Below, piece by piece: positions 36,766 through 47,603 of a stretch of DNA of 64,000 nt. Every line of letters starts with the position of its first letter. Position 1 is the stretch's first letter. The translations under genes and the position numbers were made by a program. The notes under the pieces were generated by a model that was not told where the DNA came from, did not search any database, and worked only from the letters and a program-made list of their open reading frames with translations. This stretch comes from Ramazzottius varieornatus. Taxonomy: Eukaryota > Tardigrada > Eutardigrada > Parachela > Ramazzottiidae. The stretch lies in the NCBI GenBank assembly GCA_001949185.1, contig BDGG01000010.1, positions 508,873-572,872 of the forward strand, given 5' to 3'.

Positions 36766-39078
36766 CTAAACGGCCCCGAATCACTTCCAGGTCAGCTATC
36801 GCTGAGTAAACAGACTCCTCTCCTTAACATTTCCTACAACGACACTCTTTCACACACTTCCTCCTTCAGCTTCAAGAAGCAACAAACGCACAATCAACGG
36901 AGACCAAATCTACGATCCACCGATACGCTACGAAAATTGTTCAAAAAGCTAAACTTCGCTTTCGACACACAAGCGTATTTTCTGGCGGACAAAGTAAGGA
37001 TGTTTCTAGTGCCGGACGAAAACTGACTGAGTCACTCTATACGGTGGATCATTCGGTAGTGTTGATCGCATCTTCTCGTGGAACAAGACCGAACACTATC
37101 ATAATTCCACGGATTCGAGTGGAACAGACGAGAAAGTGTTACAGCCGCGTAAACCCAAGGACAAGCAACGCACTGTTGAGGTCGGTGAAGGCCGCTAATG
37201 GAAGTGGTACAGAATTTCCTTCTGTGTCGGTTGGAGGCAATGTGCTTCCCTTTTAGGCTAACGATGTTTAGACGAGCTGAGACTGCATATCAGCGCTGCA
37301 TGGGAGCTTAGACGGGTCCCAGCGGGAACTGCATAAGGGATGGTAGTGCACGACACTTAATTACACGTCCTATTTACTGCCGATGACTGAATGACGGACA
37401 TCAAGTTTTTGCATAAGAATCATGCACTGAATAAACCTCCGTCCGAACTGCGACCAACGAAGGCGTTGTCGTGTGGCCAACGCAATGGCGCCCTTGTTTG
37501 ATTTATTCAGCAAACGCTTCACTCCAACGTCGTAATGCAGTTTGGGCTCTCAACCTAGAATAATTGCCAAAGCCATTAAGTCAATTGAAGATTGCAGTCT
37601 TTGGACTGTCAAAGTTTGCTTTATACCCTCCCCATTGATTTTTCCCCTCCTTCAATGCATTGTTAAAAAATTACTCATGCATACGACATGATAATTTTTT
37701 ATGTGGCTTCTCGTACACGAGTAGACCGTCTGCGTAATGTCTCCCTTCCAACTCAACGACTCTCTTCTTGAAAAAAAATACCTCTAAACTTTCCAAAAAA
37801 GATTTACCACCGAACTCAGCATTGCTTCTTACCTTGGAATGAAGATGCGTTGCGGTGGACCGATGAATGGTTGTGAACAACCCGAGAGCCGCGTTGAATT
37901 ATGCAGGAAAGGAACCAGGAAGTACAGTCGATTGACGGGCCAATCCAATATTCCCCAATCGTTATTATTTGTGCAAGCAACACAGCAATTAGGACAGTTG
38001 ACACAGGTAATCATCGATAAGTGCACAACACACAAAGGCCACCACGGTTTGATCCCCAGTGGCTCTCACTGTGTACTGATTACTCCAGCGGGAAAAAAGG
38101 AGTACAAGGTAAAGAGCGTAGTTGCTCTGCGATTGGCACAACCGGAAAAAAGCAGAACTGCAGTACAGGCAGAAAACTGGAAGCGTTGGAATGTAGTCAA
38201 AATCATGAAGAATGGCTGTGCGCGCTGTCTCGGCTTGACGACTAAGATGGATCATGGATAAAGAAGTCAGTGCGTTTGCGCCACGTTGGCGAGAAGGACT
38301 TCCATGATGTGTCTACAGCGCGATAGGGTCATTTGGGTGGCGGAGTGTGGGACTGACATTTGCGTAGCTGCCTTGCTCAGATCAGCGTAAATGTGCCGTT
38401 ACACGCTGCTGGGATCGGAGCTGCAGCCCGCGCTTGGCTGGATGGGATAATACTGGTCGTATACTTTGAGCTCTTGGATGGGTTATCTGTTTGCCAACAT
38501 GTGTATGCCATTGTCCGTTGCTGTATGAATGGGGTGTTCGCGCATTAGGATATCCATGCAATCTCAATCGATTTTCTTCACTTTGGACGTTTTCCAGCAC
38601 TCGCATCGTCCGATTGCCAAATTTGCATTATAAATTATTCTGCCAAATCTTTAATTCGACTCGATCAAATTTCCTCGATTTCGATCAAAACAACGTCTAC
38701 TATTCCAATGATCACTCAAACGTACAGTCGTATCCCATGGTAGAAAGCGCGCATCAGTACGTTCATATTGGGTCCTAATTGTGGCGCCATCTGGCCTTGA
38801 ACCTTGAACCAGTTCGTAAAGGCGTTCTACGGTAAGGTTCTTGGACTGTCTGGAACGTAATCTTTGCGAAACCAGCGTAGCTTTAGTTGGTAGTAAACTT
38901 GATAAAGCCTTTTTCGTTGCTAGTGCTGAACAGGCACATTCAATCTTCATTGCGAAATATAAACCAAAGTCAGGGAAAAACGCCATAATGCGTCTTCCTT
39001 GGTTAGAACGCGCACATGGCTGATGTCTATCTCAATAAGTTTAATCTAAACTGTGCTCTGTGTGGAATCTGAGTAAGC
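36766..39078. other. Long intergenic stretch, no supported gene
   Basis: About 2.3 kb between the arrestin start and the UDP-glycosyltransferase. Several frames of 60-140 codons occur on both strands, mostly overlapping each other, with no recognisable motif or consistent splice sites. Some may be exons of an unrecognised gene. Confidence 0.4.
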
Positions 39079-40197
39079 ATGGAGCCCCAGAAACACATCT
39101 TGATTGTTACGTTTCCAATCGACGACCACTTTATTCCCACTCTAGAGTTCGCTCGAAGAACCAGCGAATTCCACGATGTTACCTTCGCCATGTCCAAAGC
39201 AAAACTAGGTCCTCTTCTGAGACAGAACAACCACTTTCAAACAACCTATGGCGACATACTCTTTGTCAGTATCGACGACGGTTTAACTACCAAAGAACTC
39301 AACGGAAATGGCATCGTCAACCAACGCCTCGATGTCAGCACTGAGCAGTTCCTCAAATCAGCTTTCCAGAAGAACCGTCAATTGGACGGAAGTTCCTCCT
39401 CTCGGCCGAACAAAACCTCGAGCGTTCCATCCAACGGCATCGAAAAGTTGACAAAACCAGTCGACGTCCTCATCTTGAATATCCTTCTCGGTGGATCAGC
39501 TGTGATCTGTCATCGATACGGCGTACCGTACTACCTCTTCAACCCGTTCAGCTCGACCTTGAAACTGAAATTGCTACAGTTCGACCAGCAAGGTCTCAAC
39601 GCAGGGGACTTCAAATCCAACAGCGTCATTTATCTCAACAGAGTTCTGGAAGACGACAAACAGTTCGTGAGCAAGATGTCTTTCGCCGAAGGGATCATTA
39701 TCAACTCAATGCGCGAACTGGAGATGCCCACATTGTATCGCATACCACTTGGCGCACCAAGAATGGCCACAATGAGGATGGTCTGTGTCGGACCATTGCT
39801 GCCTACAGAAGATTTGGACTCGCCCAGTTCTCCTGACTTGCTGAACTGGTTGAATGCTCAAGATACCAATCAAGTGACTTTTGTCTCGTTGGGCTCGACA
39901 AGCGAACTCAAGGCTGAGAATATCTTTGAAATGGGGAAAGCGCTGCTTCAGCTGGAAAAGCCGTTTGTTTGGTCCTTATCCTTGCGTCATCAGCAGTACT
40001 TACCGGATGAAGTTAAGAAAGTTATGGCTGGACGTAAAGATACAGCGAAGGAAACAACCAGAAAGTTTATGATCGTGACATCCGTGTCGAAGAAGCTGGT
40101 GTTGGACCATACCGCTACTGCGCTGTTCGTGAGTAACTGCGACTGGACCAGCGCGATGCAATGCTTGGCGGCTGGCAAACCTTTGGTCGCATGGTAG
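39079..40197 (+). CDS. UDP-glycosyltransferase-like protein with altered active-site positions
   Basis: A 372-codon frame of the GT1 fold. The N-terminal IVTFPIDDHFIPTLEFARR retains a His where the catalytic His sits. The usual acidic partner falls at about DVLILNILLGG, where Asn seems to replace Asp. The nucleotide-sugar motif region begins FVSLGS and continues to TALFVSNCDWTSAMQCLAAG, corresponding to the PSPG consensus FxTHCGWNS: His is Ser/Asn and Gly is Asp. The frame stops in KPLVAW. A plausible last piece (QEENARFL onward, 40267-40539) lies in another frame, and joining them at the obvious GT/AG creates a stop. No C-terminal membrane anchor is seen, so this is the soluble plant/bacterial-like layout. 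It is either a divergent binding protein or a decaying gene. Confidence 0.75.
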   Translation: MEPQKHILIVTFPIDDHFIPTLEFARRTSEFHDVTFAMSKAKLGPLLRQNNHFQTTYGDILFVSIDDGLTTKELNGNGIVNQRLDVSTEQFLKSAFQKNRQLDGSSSSRPNKTSSVPSNGIEKLTKPVDVLILNILLGGSAVICHRYGVPYYLFNPFSSTLKLKLLQFDQQGLNAGDFKSNSVIYLNRVLEDDKQFVSKMSFAEGIIINSMRELEMPTLYRIPLGAPRMATMRMVCVGPLLPTEDLDSPSSPDLLNWLNAQDTNQVTFVSLGSTSELKAENIFEMGKALLQLEKPFVWSLSLRHQQYLPDEVKKVMAGRKDTAKETTRKFMIVTSVSKKLVLDHTATALFVSNCDWTSAMQCLAAGKPLVAW

Positions 40198-40266
40198 GAA
40201 TCCTGAATTCAGCTGTTATTTGAGACCTACTCATTCAAACCTTCAGACTCGTCCTGTCGTAGGCCA

Positions 40267-40539
40267 ATGAGTTCCAGTCAAGAAGAAAATGCTAGATTTC
40301 TCACAGGACTCGGGACTTGTCGCGCAATCGATGGAATAGAAAACAGCGCTGCAGTCAAAGTGACCGCTGAAGTGATTGCGAGAAGCATAGCTACCGTGCT
40401 AGACATGACTGGTACCTCTTTCTCGGGTATACGGCCGATGGCCCAGGCTGCATGGTTGTGGAAAGCAAAGATCGATCAGACTCTTCGGCCAGGCGGAACA
40501 AGTCACCGCGAGTTTACCAGGCTGATGTCCCGACTTTGA
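40267..40539 (+). pseudogene. Probable last exon of the UDP-glycosyltransferase
   Basis: SSSQEENARFLTGLGTCRAI matches the segment after the PSPG box (Q at the sugar-binding end, then NARFL), and AAVKVTAEVIARSIATVLD fits the C-terminal helix. The frame is not reachable from 40197 by the visible splice sites, which argues for decay or an unusual junction. Confidence 0.5.
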
Positions 40540-42432
40540 GCCTCACTGGCGATCAAGGCGTTGGTGTTGAATGATGTTACCATTTTCTGAAAACGTGTGA
40601 GATAACTGGTATGCTACACACGAACACTGATTATGAGCACGAACGTAAAGGATCAAATGTTGCCAAGTCTCACGAATTAAAGCATACGTGAATGCGCCAG
40701 ATCTGGATTAGGTACGGTTTGCGATTCGAGGTTCTCGTATCTGGCTCAGATCGTATACACTAAACGTTAATCCTCGCTCGCAGTGTCCATGTGGCAAAAC
40801 CAAGGTTGTTGGTCTGTGCAAGCTTCTCAAAAAGTTTAATTCATCATATTAGGCTCGATATCAATTTTTCTGGCACAGGTAGTTTGGCCGGTATTGCGCT
40901 CTGTTCCTGACCAGTTTCGCACGAACCGTTTTAATGGTAGGCTCACCGTTCGGACCCTCTGCCCTGAGTCTCGATTGGTACGGGCTGAACAGCCGGCTTG
41001 TTCGGAGCCGTGGTGGTTGGCACCGGAACAAGTGTAACCCGAAACTTGCTGCAAACACCTGACCCAGCTTCCTTGCTTCGATCGTTCTTCCGTTCTGTCA
41101 CTAGCACCGCTGCTCTCGCATGTATAGCTTTTAATTTCGAGTGACACACCCTCGTTATACAGTACGAGGAGGGAAGCCTAGCTTTTCAAACGGGCATACT
41201 TTACTAAGTCAGGTTCTGAAGGTAGCGCTGCCCACTGCGAATTCAGACTGCAGCCAGCTGGCGGCTGAGCAGAAGTCAGTAAAGTTTTGGCCAGTTACCA
41301 TTCGCAGTTCATCTTAACCCTTGAGTGAACGACTGACAACTCTAGGCGAAATTTCTGCGCGTTTTTGCAACAGTCACGGATGGATCCACATTTCACCGTG
41401 GCGTGAATAGATTTTGCTGGTTCTGGTTTTAAGACGTGGCTAGAAGCTTATTCCTGATTTAGAGAACAAGAGATAGGAGTGAAACTTAACTGTAACGAGG
41501 CATATCTACCCAAACAATCGTCTTTCCCTCATCCTCACCCGGTGAGGACATGCGCCACTGGAAGACAAGATAGCTGTAATTCAAGTTAGCATAACTCCGT
41601 CCGTCCACACTTCCTGTGTACAGTTCTGCTCTCGGCAGTAGAACTACTTTTGGATTACAGTTTGATACCTGGACACATCCGATTGGACCATCGCGAGCCA
41701 AGATATAAGCAAATAATTTTCATCGATGAGTTACCGTATTCCGCAGTCGGTAGTTCGACGCTAGATGAGCAACAACTTAAGGATAACTCGAGGAGTTTGG
41801 TGGAAGAGTTCGTTGGCGGGGCTGCAGAACGGCTCGCACATGTCGAAAAGAGAGCAAAGTGGGGTTTGAAATGTTGGAGAGCAGTAAAAGAAAGGATCAT
41901 CGCCAGCGAGAGATTGAGGTGCATTTTCTGAAAGCATTCAAGGCAATGCTTTTTCGCTCGAGAGTTAGTAAAGTTTTAGCCGTTCCGATTTTGAATTGAA
42001 ATCATGTGAAAAGTGTTATGGCGTACTGGGCCACGCCATGAAATCCCTGCGATTTCTACTTGGTCTGGCCTATATTTGGTCTACTGGCTTAGCTTACTCT
42101 GCCCTTTGCAGAAAGTATGCTCCCTAATATCGGACTTCAGTTTCAAATGCCTTCCCTTCTGGAACTTCTCCCGTCATGATCTCTACGCAGAATTCCGGTT
42201 TGTCTGGCTTAGAATGGAGTGGGGGATGCTTGTGAATTAATTTATGAATTCAGGACCTGATGGGAGCTGAGAACATTGTCAGTTAGTATAGTGCTCGCCA
42301 GTTCGGCGAGTTAGAAAGGTTAGGACTTGCTCCTCGTTCCCGCTATTGTGATTTTCCACTTTTTATCAAGTTAGCGTCCGGTCATAATATCACTTCGTAG
42401 AAGTTTTTACTCCAGCATGTCTAAACTGAACG
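40540..42432. other. Intergenic, with a small inverted repeat
   Basis: No gene is supported. Around 41192-41300 ACTTTACTAAGTCAG and the complement of AGTCAGTAAAGTTTTGG form a weak inverted repeat. These, and TAGTAAAGTTTTAGCCG near 41967, share text with the terminal repeats of the pogo element at 44553-47440. A minus-strand frame at 41701-41486 could be an exon but is unrecognised. Confidence 0.4.
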
Positions 42433-43290
42433 ATGAACTCATCCAACCATCACAGTGGTGGCCATCTATATTCTTCAGCGTTTTCCAACGTATCGGTTGA
42501 CAGCAGTTTTCTGTGGGTTCGACACAAATCCAGCTTGGCCGCCTGGTTCGCCGTAACCTTCTGCATAACCTTGATCTGCGGGACGATCAACGCTGTTTTT
42601 CTGGCTGCTATCTGTACCACCCGGAACCTCCGCACAGGAGCAGGGATCCTGATTGGTCATCTAACGGCGATGGCAACATTAATGTGCCTGGTTCATGTTC
42701 CTATTTTGATAATTGGTACACGTGCCTNNNNNNNNNNNNNNNNNNNNNNNNNNNNNNNNNNNNNNNNNNNNNNNNNNCATCCCCACATTTAGGCCAGGCG
42801 CGTGTACCCTTGTCCACTCTCAATCCCTTTTTACCTGTCGCTTCACAGTTTTTCCTCCCGTTGACCAACATCGCCGCCTTTTACAACATCTTCTTTCTGT
42901 CGCTCAACCGCTTTGTCGCCGTCGTCTCCCACTGCATTACCGTCAGCTGACTCGTCCCAAATGGCTGGCCACCTTTATCTTGGCTTTTCGCTAGTGCTGT
43001 TTCCATCCCCACAGAGTTTCCCGTTAACGGGGGTAAAGCATCGAACTGTAACGTTCATGGAAAAGTAGCCAGTTCTTGGTCTTTCTTCTTAACCGCATTG
43101 TTTCTTAGGCATACGCATCAACCCTCGTTGGGGAGGCTGTTCCATCGCTGAATACAAACCCGGTCAGTTTGACTACCGTATACTTCAGCCTGCTTTAGGA
43201 ACGTATCTTCTCTTATCCCTGACGGGAGTACTGCATATTGTACTACTGGGATCGTTTATATAGTCCTCTTTATCTATCCGATTCTGGCTA
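42433..43290 (+). pseudogene. Rhodopsin-like GPCR, broken and interrupted by a gap
   Basis: Frame 1 (42433-42727) gives an N terminus with a glycosylation site, TM1 (AWFAVTFCITLICGTINAVF) and TM2 (GHLTAMATLMCLVHVPILII). After 50 Ns, NIAAFYNIFFLSLNRFVAVV is TM3 with NRF at the DRY position. The frame then shifts by one base near 42928; PLHYRQLTRPKWLATFILAF (TM4) follows in another frame and soon stops. Near 43110, INPRWGGCSIAEYKPGQFDY gives the Cys-containing second loop before TM5, again ending in a stop with TM5 text continuing in another frame. At least two frameshifts: a pseudogene, or poor assembly around the gap. Confidence 0.7.
42728..42777. other. Assembly gap of 50 Ns
   Basis: Fifty consecutive N bases within the GPCR. 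A round 50 usually marks an unknown gap length, so the missing coding sequence cannot be estimated. Confidence 0.98.
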
Positions 43291-43313
43291 ACTCCCTGCC
43301 GAGCGCCCGACTA

Positions 43314-43395
43314 GCGGAAATATCCACCGGACGTGGAGATATCCACCAGGTCCTTACATTATATCTCGGCGTAAGTACCCGGTGGATATTTCCGG
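43314..43395. repeat. Small hairpin repeat
   Basis: CGGAAATATCCACCGG on the left pairs with CCGGTGGATATTTCCG on the right; a further GGAGATATCCACC sits inside. About 15-bp arms around a loop of about 50 bp. Confidence 0.6.
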
Positions 43396-43473
43396 GCCGG
43401 GCACCTCGTAGATACACTTCCCACAAAGATACGGTATAACACACACAAAAGGGTCTTCATATTTAGGAAATGT

Positions 43474-44171
43474 CTAAGGGGAAAAGTGCGGCCACGTCTT
43501 GATTTCGTTGTACAGCGCGGTTCCGGGACACTCGGTGCTCCCCATTTGACGATGCCCCTTCAGCTTATAGTCCTTCTTGAGACGACCAGCAGCAGCTGCT
43601 TCGGCGATCAAAGCCTTTGCTGCATTTCTCGCCGCCAGCGTCGGAAGTGAGTTAGTAAAGGTTCCGAGGAAGCAGAAGCCGTAACCGGTGCTGTTATAAT
43701 TCATCGTGTGCGCTCCCACGATGCCCCACCCACGACCTTCGAACACCGACCCATCTCCCCCAATCAAAAACCTACATCACAAATGAGTCAACCATATCCG
43801 TGGCTAATTAACCTTCGAAGTTTTCTGGTTTTGATACTGCGCTAAAGCCTCACGTGTATCCAATGTCGCTCCACTTTTGCGTATCCATGTGGTAATTTTG
43901 AATACTGCGAACGGTTCTTTTTCCACTCTCCAGATCTTTAGGTTCCGTTCCAGCGGAGTGATGAATGAAGGCATCTGTAAGCGGAAGAAGATATTGTTCT
44001 ATTTCTAAAGTTTAGTTTACAATAACAATAAATATCAGAGGGGCGAAGTTGCAACCTACAAGTCACGGGTTCTTGTAGGCGCGAAATAGATTGTGGTGGC
44101 CGAGCTCCCCACTCCGCACGGCGGACAATCTTGACCGCCCGGGAGGTGGCACTCTGTGCGTCCGAATCCAT
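43474..44171 (-). CDS. Peptidoglycan recognition protein, amidase type
   Basis: Three exons (44171-44060, 43974-43854, 43771-43474) join exactly to 176 residues, the size of a short PGRP. Order of blocks: VKIVRRAEWGARPPQSI, YAFIHHSAG, RSIQNYHMDTQKWSDIGYTF, LIGGDGSVFEGRGWGIVGAH, GYGFCFLGTF, LKGHRQMGSTECPG. The zinc ligands and catalytic residues of N-acetylmuramoyl-L-alanine amidases are all present: His in FIHH, Tyr in SDIGY, His in KGHR and Cys in ECPG. So it should cleave peptidoglycan rather than only bind it. The disulphide Cys pair after the first His block of insect PGRPs is absent. No signal peptide is seen at the ATG used, so it is intracellular or an upstream exon is missing. Confidence 0.93.
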
Positions 44172-44552
44172 TGCAAGCTTAGGCGGAACTAACGTTAACT
44201 AATCACTGAGAAATTCGTATAAGCACACCAACGTAACTGGGTTGAACAGAAGTTTGTGAGAGACTGTCACGGTTTTAATGCGATTGACGAGTACAACCCA
44301 ACGCGGTTCGCCAAAGCCTTTTCGATAATTCTTACCTGAGCATCACGTGAAAACGAGTATTGTTCCCGTGTCCTCGTAGGATTATTCGCATGACATTGAA
44401 CGATAAGACATTCTAGCCGATTACGCGTCATAACTTCCTCGTGAAAGGAATGTCGGTATTGTTGTTGACCTTGACGTGATATGGATATTCCCATGTCACA
44501 GCCAATCACAATGCTCAATCCTCAGCGCGACGAGACAGATAATAAGCCTTAA
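44172..44552. other. Short intergenic stretch before the transposon
   Basis: Nothing coding is supported. It would include the PGRP promoter. Confidence 0.4.
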
Positions 44553-47440
44553 GTACGAGGTGAAGTGCAAAACTTTACTAGCGGCTAAAACATTACTAAG
44601 CACCTTTAGAGAAGGATTTCTCAACGCGTATTGGATAGATTTGCTTGCTCCTTTTTTTAAAAAATTCAGCAGGCTCTTGTCTTGGCTTTTGGTGAGGCGA
44701 ACTGAAAAACGAGTAGGGACACAGACACAGGAATTTAAACTGTCCCGACTCTTCCTCGATATTAGGAAAAACACTCCCTGAAGAGCGGCGCCACACGTTT
44801 CCGGTCGGTCAGCTGACTTCACCATCTACGTGCTGAGTAAGGCAGCAGCCTGCCTCGTCGCTTGAAAAGTTAGTAATGTTTCCGCAGTACCAGATTATCC
44901 CAAGGACAAGTCCTTGATTAATTGATATTAAATGTTTCCCACTTAAAAGTTTTGTGAATTTCATTTTGTAAATCATTCAGCATTGCTGAAATTTGCTGTC
45001 CTCGCTAGTTCTTTCTGTTCTTCTTTGACTGCAATAATATTATCACTGTAATACTGCTGTGCGAACATGGAGAAGCCTGTGAGGAAGTACAACGGAAATC
45101 ATACTGGTCTGCTGGATGCGTTGGCAGCAATCGAGAGCGGAGCGATGACTACGAACCGAGCCTCAAAACACTTCGGTATCCCTCAGAAGAGCTGAGCAAT
45201 AAGATCAACGGAGTTCATACGAAGAAGGTTGGCAGACCTCGAACTTTTACGGATGAGCAGGAGAAAGAGATCTGTGACATCTTACAGTGCTGCGCAAAGG
45301 TTGGAGCGCCGCTCAACAAGAGGAAACTGATGGAAATCGTCCGAGCAATTGCACTTCACAAAGGTAAATCTTCTTCGTAAACAGGGGCCGTAATCAAAGT
45401 TCTTCCTCTTCCGCCGATCGGGTATTCCCATGTCAATTGAACTACCTGGTGGGCTAGCGAAGCTGTTTCTGTTCATGTGTGGAATGGTATTATTTATAGG
45501 CATTGACGAAGGAAAGTTCGGTTCTCGGTGGCACCGAGATCTTTTGGGCAGGCACAAGGAGGTGTCGTTGCGAACGCTTTGTGCTGTAAGCATGAAGAAG
45601 TCAAGAGAATGGACCAGAGATCGATGTGAAGGATGGATCAAGTTGCTGCAGGAATACGATGATGATGGATATTTGAGTAATCCGGATGGAACTTGGAATC
45701 TCGATGAGAGCGGATTCAAGGTTGCTGAAATGTACGATAAAGGATATGCCCAGAAAGGAACGCCCAATGTTACTGGGTACGTCAAAGGTTCGGCAAGTGA
45801 TCGCGACAATATGACACTTTTAGCTGTGGGAAACGCCAGCGGAAAGATGCTGCGGCCGTTGATACTGTATAGCGATAAACTTCACATCGAAAGTCACTTT
45901 GACGAGACTGATGACCAGTGTTTCCTAAGTACCAATGCTTCTGGTGTGATGGACACCTTTGTGCTGACGGATTACCTTGAGAAAGAATGGCTTCCATCTC
46001 TAACCTGTGAAAAGGTACGGCTCGGCTAGACAAATTTGATTCTTGAAAAATTTTCGAAAAAAATAATCTACATTTTCAGAATATCTTATTCTACGATGGC
46101 CATTCGTCACATCTGAACTGCCTTGCACTTCTCGCCGCTTGCATGGAAAGGAGCATCGAAGTGGTGAGTTTACCTTCCGGCCAAACCAGTTGCCTCCAAC
46201 CTTTGGGCAAGAAGGTATTCGGTGGTGTGAAACAAAAGTGGCGTCAGTATCTTCAAGATTCAAGGATGAACACTGATATCGACGTAAGAACTTAATTTTT
46301 GCTTCTGACTTGATCAGCCCCTGTCTAGTTCTCGTCTTTCTGAACCGCTCATTTTAGGTGACTCGTCAAAACTTTCCGTCGCATATTGTCAAGTTATAGG
46401 CTCCGAATGCTTCGCCATATTCGTTCAACCTAGGCGGTCCTTTGAAACATGGCTTTGAGCTGACAGGAATCTTTCCCTTCAGCTCTGACGTACTAAGGGC
46501 AACCGTTGATCCAAATCTACCGGTGGACGAAGATGAGGATGAGGATCAAGAAGTGATCGCGCGTGAGTACCATTACGGTGAGATTTCCAAAATTCTTCAA
46601 GAAAGCCTGGGCTTAGACGAGGACAAGACTAGAACATGCCTAATCCAGATCAAACAGATTGTCCAGCGCGCATCAGCTGCTCAAGTTATCGCTACTGACT
46701 TCCACGCTCATCTGCTGAAAGCGGCACCAAAGAAAAAAAGACAGCTAAAAGATTCTCGTCTTGATCCCAAGCACGGGCTAGCTTTAACTCGATCAGAATT
46801 CATCAGGGTCAAATTGGACGCAATCCGCAAGGCCAAAGAACAAAAAGCCAAGACCAAGAAACAGAACAAGAAAGATGCTGTTGCTCGTCCCGATGATGTC
46901 CCTGTAAGCGCCAAGAAGAACCCACGCACACGGAAAGCAACTCCGAAGACGCCAAAGACCAGCGAAGTTCCAGTAGATTCGTCCGTTCCATCCACCAGCA
47001 AGGCTCCAGGTCGAGCCCGGCTTGCCAGAACCGCAAAGAAAGCCGTCGAAAGTGCGAATTCCGCATTGAAAGCACCTCCCAAGCCGAGGAAGCCCAGAGC
47101 AAAGAAACAGTGAAGTCGGTAGCAGATGATTGTATCGAATTTTGTTTTTTAAAAACGACTCTTTGTCCAGATCAGGTCGTTCAAATGCTACCTCGCCGAG
47201 GTTCTAGGCGGTTAAAGCAGAAATCCTTGTCCAGTGCCACCTTTGTGACAGTAAAACTACAGTGATTTCTATTACAGTTCGGCCAAACGAAAATCTCCGC
47301 GGAAACTTTACTAACTTTTCTCTCACAGCAAGGCTTGCTCTGGCTGCTTCTTGTTAGATTTTCCAGCACCGCAGTGCCACCTTGAAACCCAAGGTAGTAA
47401 TGTTTTAGCCGCTAGTAAAGTTTGGCACTTCACCTCGTAC
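44553..47440 (+). mobile_element. Pogo/Tigger-like DNA transposon, 2.9 kb, both ends present
   Basis: The ends are 46-bp inverted repeats with one mismatch (44553-44598 and 47395-47440), starting GTACGAGGTGAAGTG. If the TA inside GTAC is the target duplication, the element proper begins CGAGGTG, in keeping with pogo-type TA insertion. Inner inverted repeats also occur (GAAAAGTTAGTAATGTTTCC near 44861 against the complement near 47296). It encodes one transposase. Confidence 0.85.
45067..47113 (+). pseudogene. Pogo/Tigger-like transposase, frameshifted
   Basis: HTH start: LDALAAIESGAMTTNRASKH, then a one-base frameshift near 45195 before LSNKINGVHTKKVGRPRTF. The CENP-B-type HTH and DDE_1 core follow with introns (coding about 45495-46014, 46080-46284, then 46436-47113). 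First Asp: TWNLDESGFKVAE. Second Asp: NILFYDGHSSHLNCLAL. At the third position the usual LQPLD reads LQPLG, so the last catalytic Asp is Gly. PLKHGFELTGIFPFSSD is the conserved C-terminal block. A long Lys/Pro/Ala-rich tail (KKNPRTRKATPKTPK to KPRKPRAKKQ) resembles histone H1 or AT-hook DNA-binding tails. The frameshift and the missing Asp make this copy inactive. Confidence 0.8.
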
Positions 47441-47455
47441 AACGCATTTGTAACA

Positions 47456-47567
47456 TCGGCAAATGATTTGAACTAATTGCTCCCCCAACTGGCGCACGCT
47501 CTCCGCTGTTAACAATGGAAAAGTGCGCCACTCGAGCTAAAAATCATGTTCACTTTATTTGCCGACG
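47456..47567. repeat. Palindromic GTGGCGCA element
   Basis: Outer arms GGCAAATGATTTGAAC / GTTCACTTTATTTGCC enclose CAACTGGCGCAC and GTGCGCCACTCG. It lies 16 bp beyond the right end of the pogo element and upstream of the sulfatase stop. Confidence 0.7.
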
Positions 47568-47603
47568 ACCAATATTCTTTTCAACGTTGATACAACTCGC
47601 TTA

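Noticed and set aside
37839-38261. 140-codon plus-strand frame
   Set aside because: Composition and content look random and overlapping minus-strand frames are equally long; no motif, no splice support.
41486-41924. Minus-strand frames resembling a small secreted protein
   Set aside because: Two frames overlap, no clear splice joins them, and no family is recognised; too weak to call a gene.
46708-47082. Minus-strand hydrophobic frame
   Set aside because: Antisense of the Lys/Ala-rich transposase tail, which automatically gives Phe/Leu-rich text.
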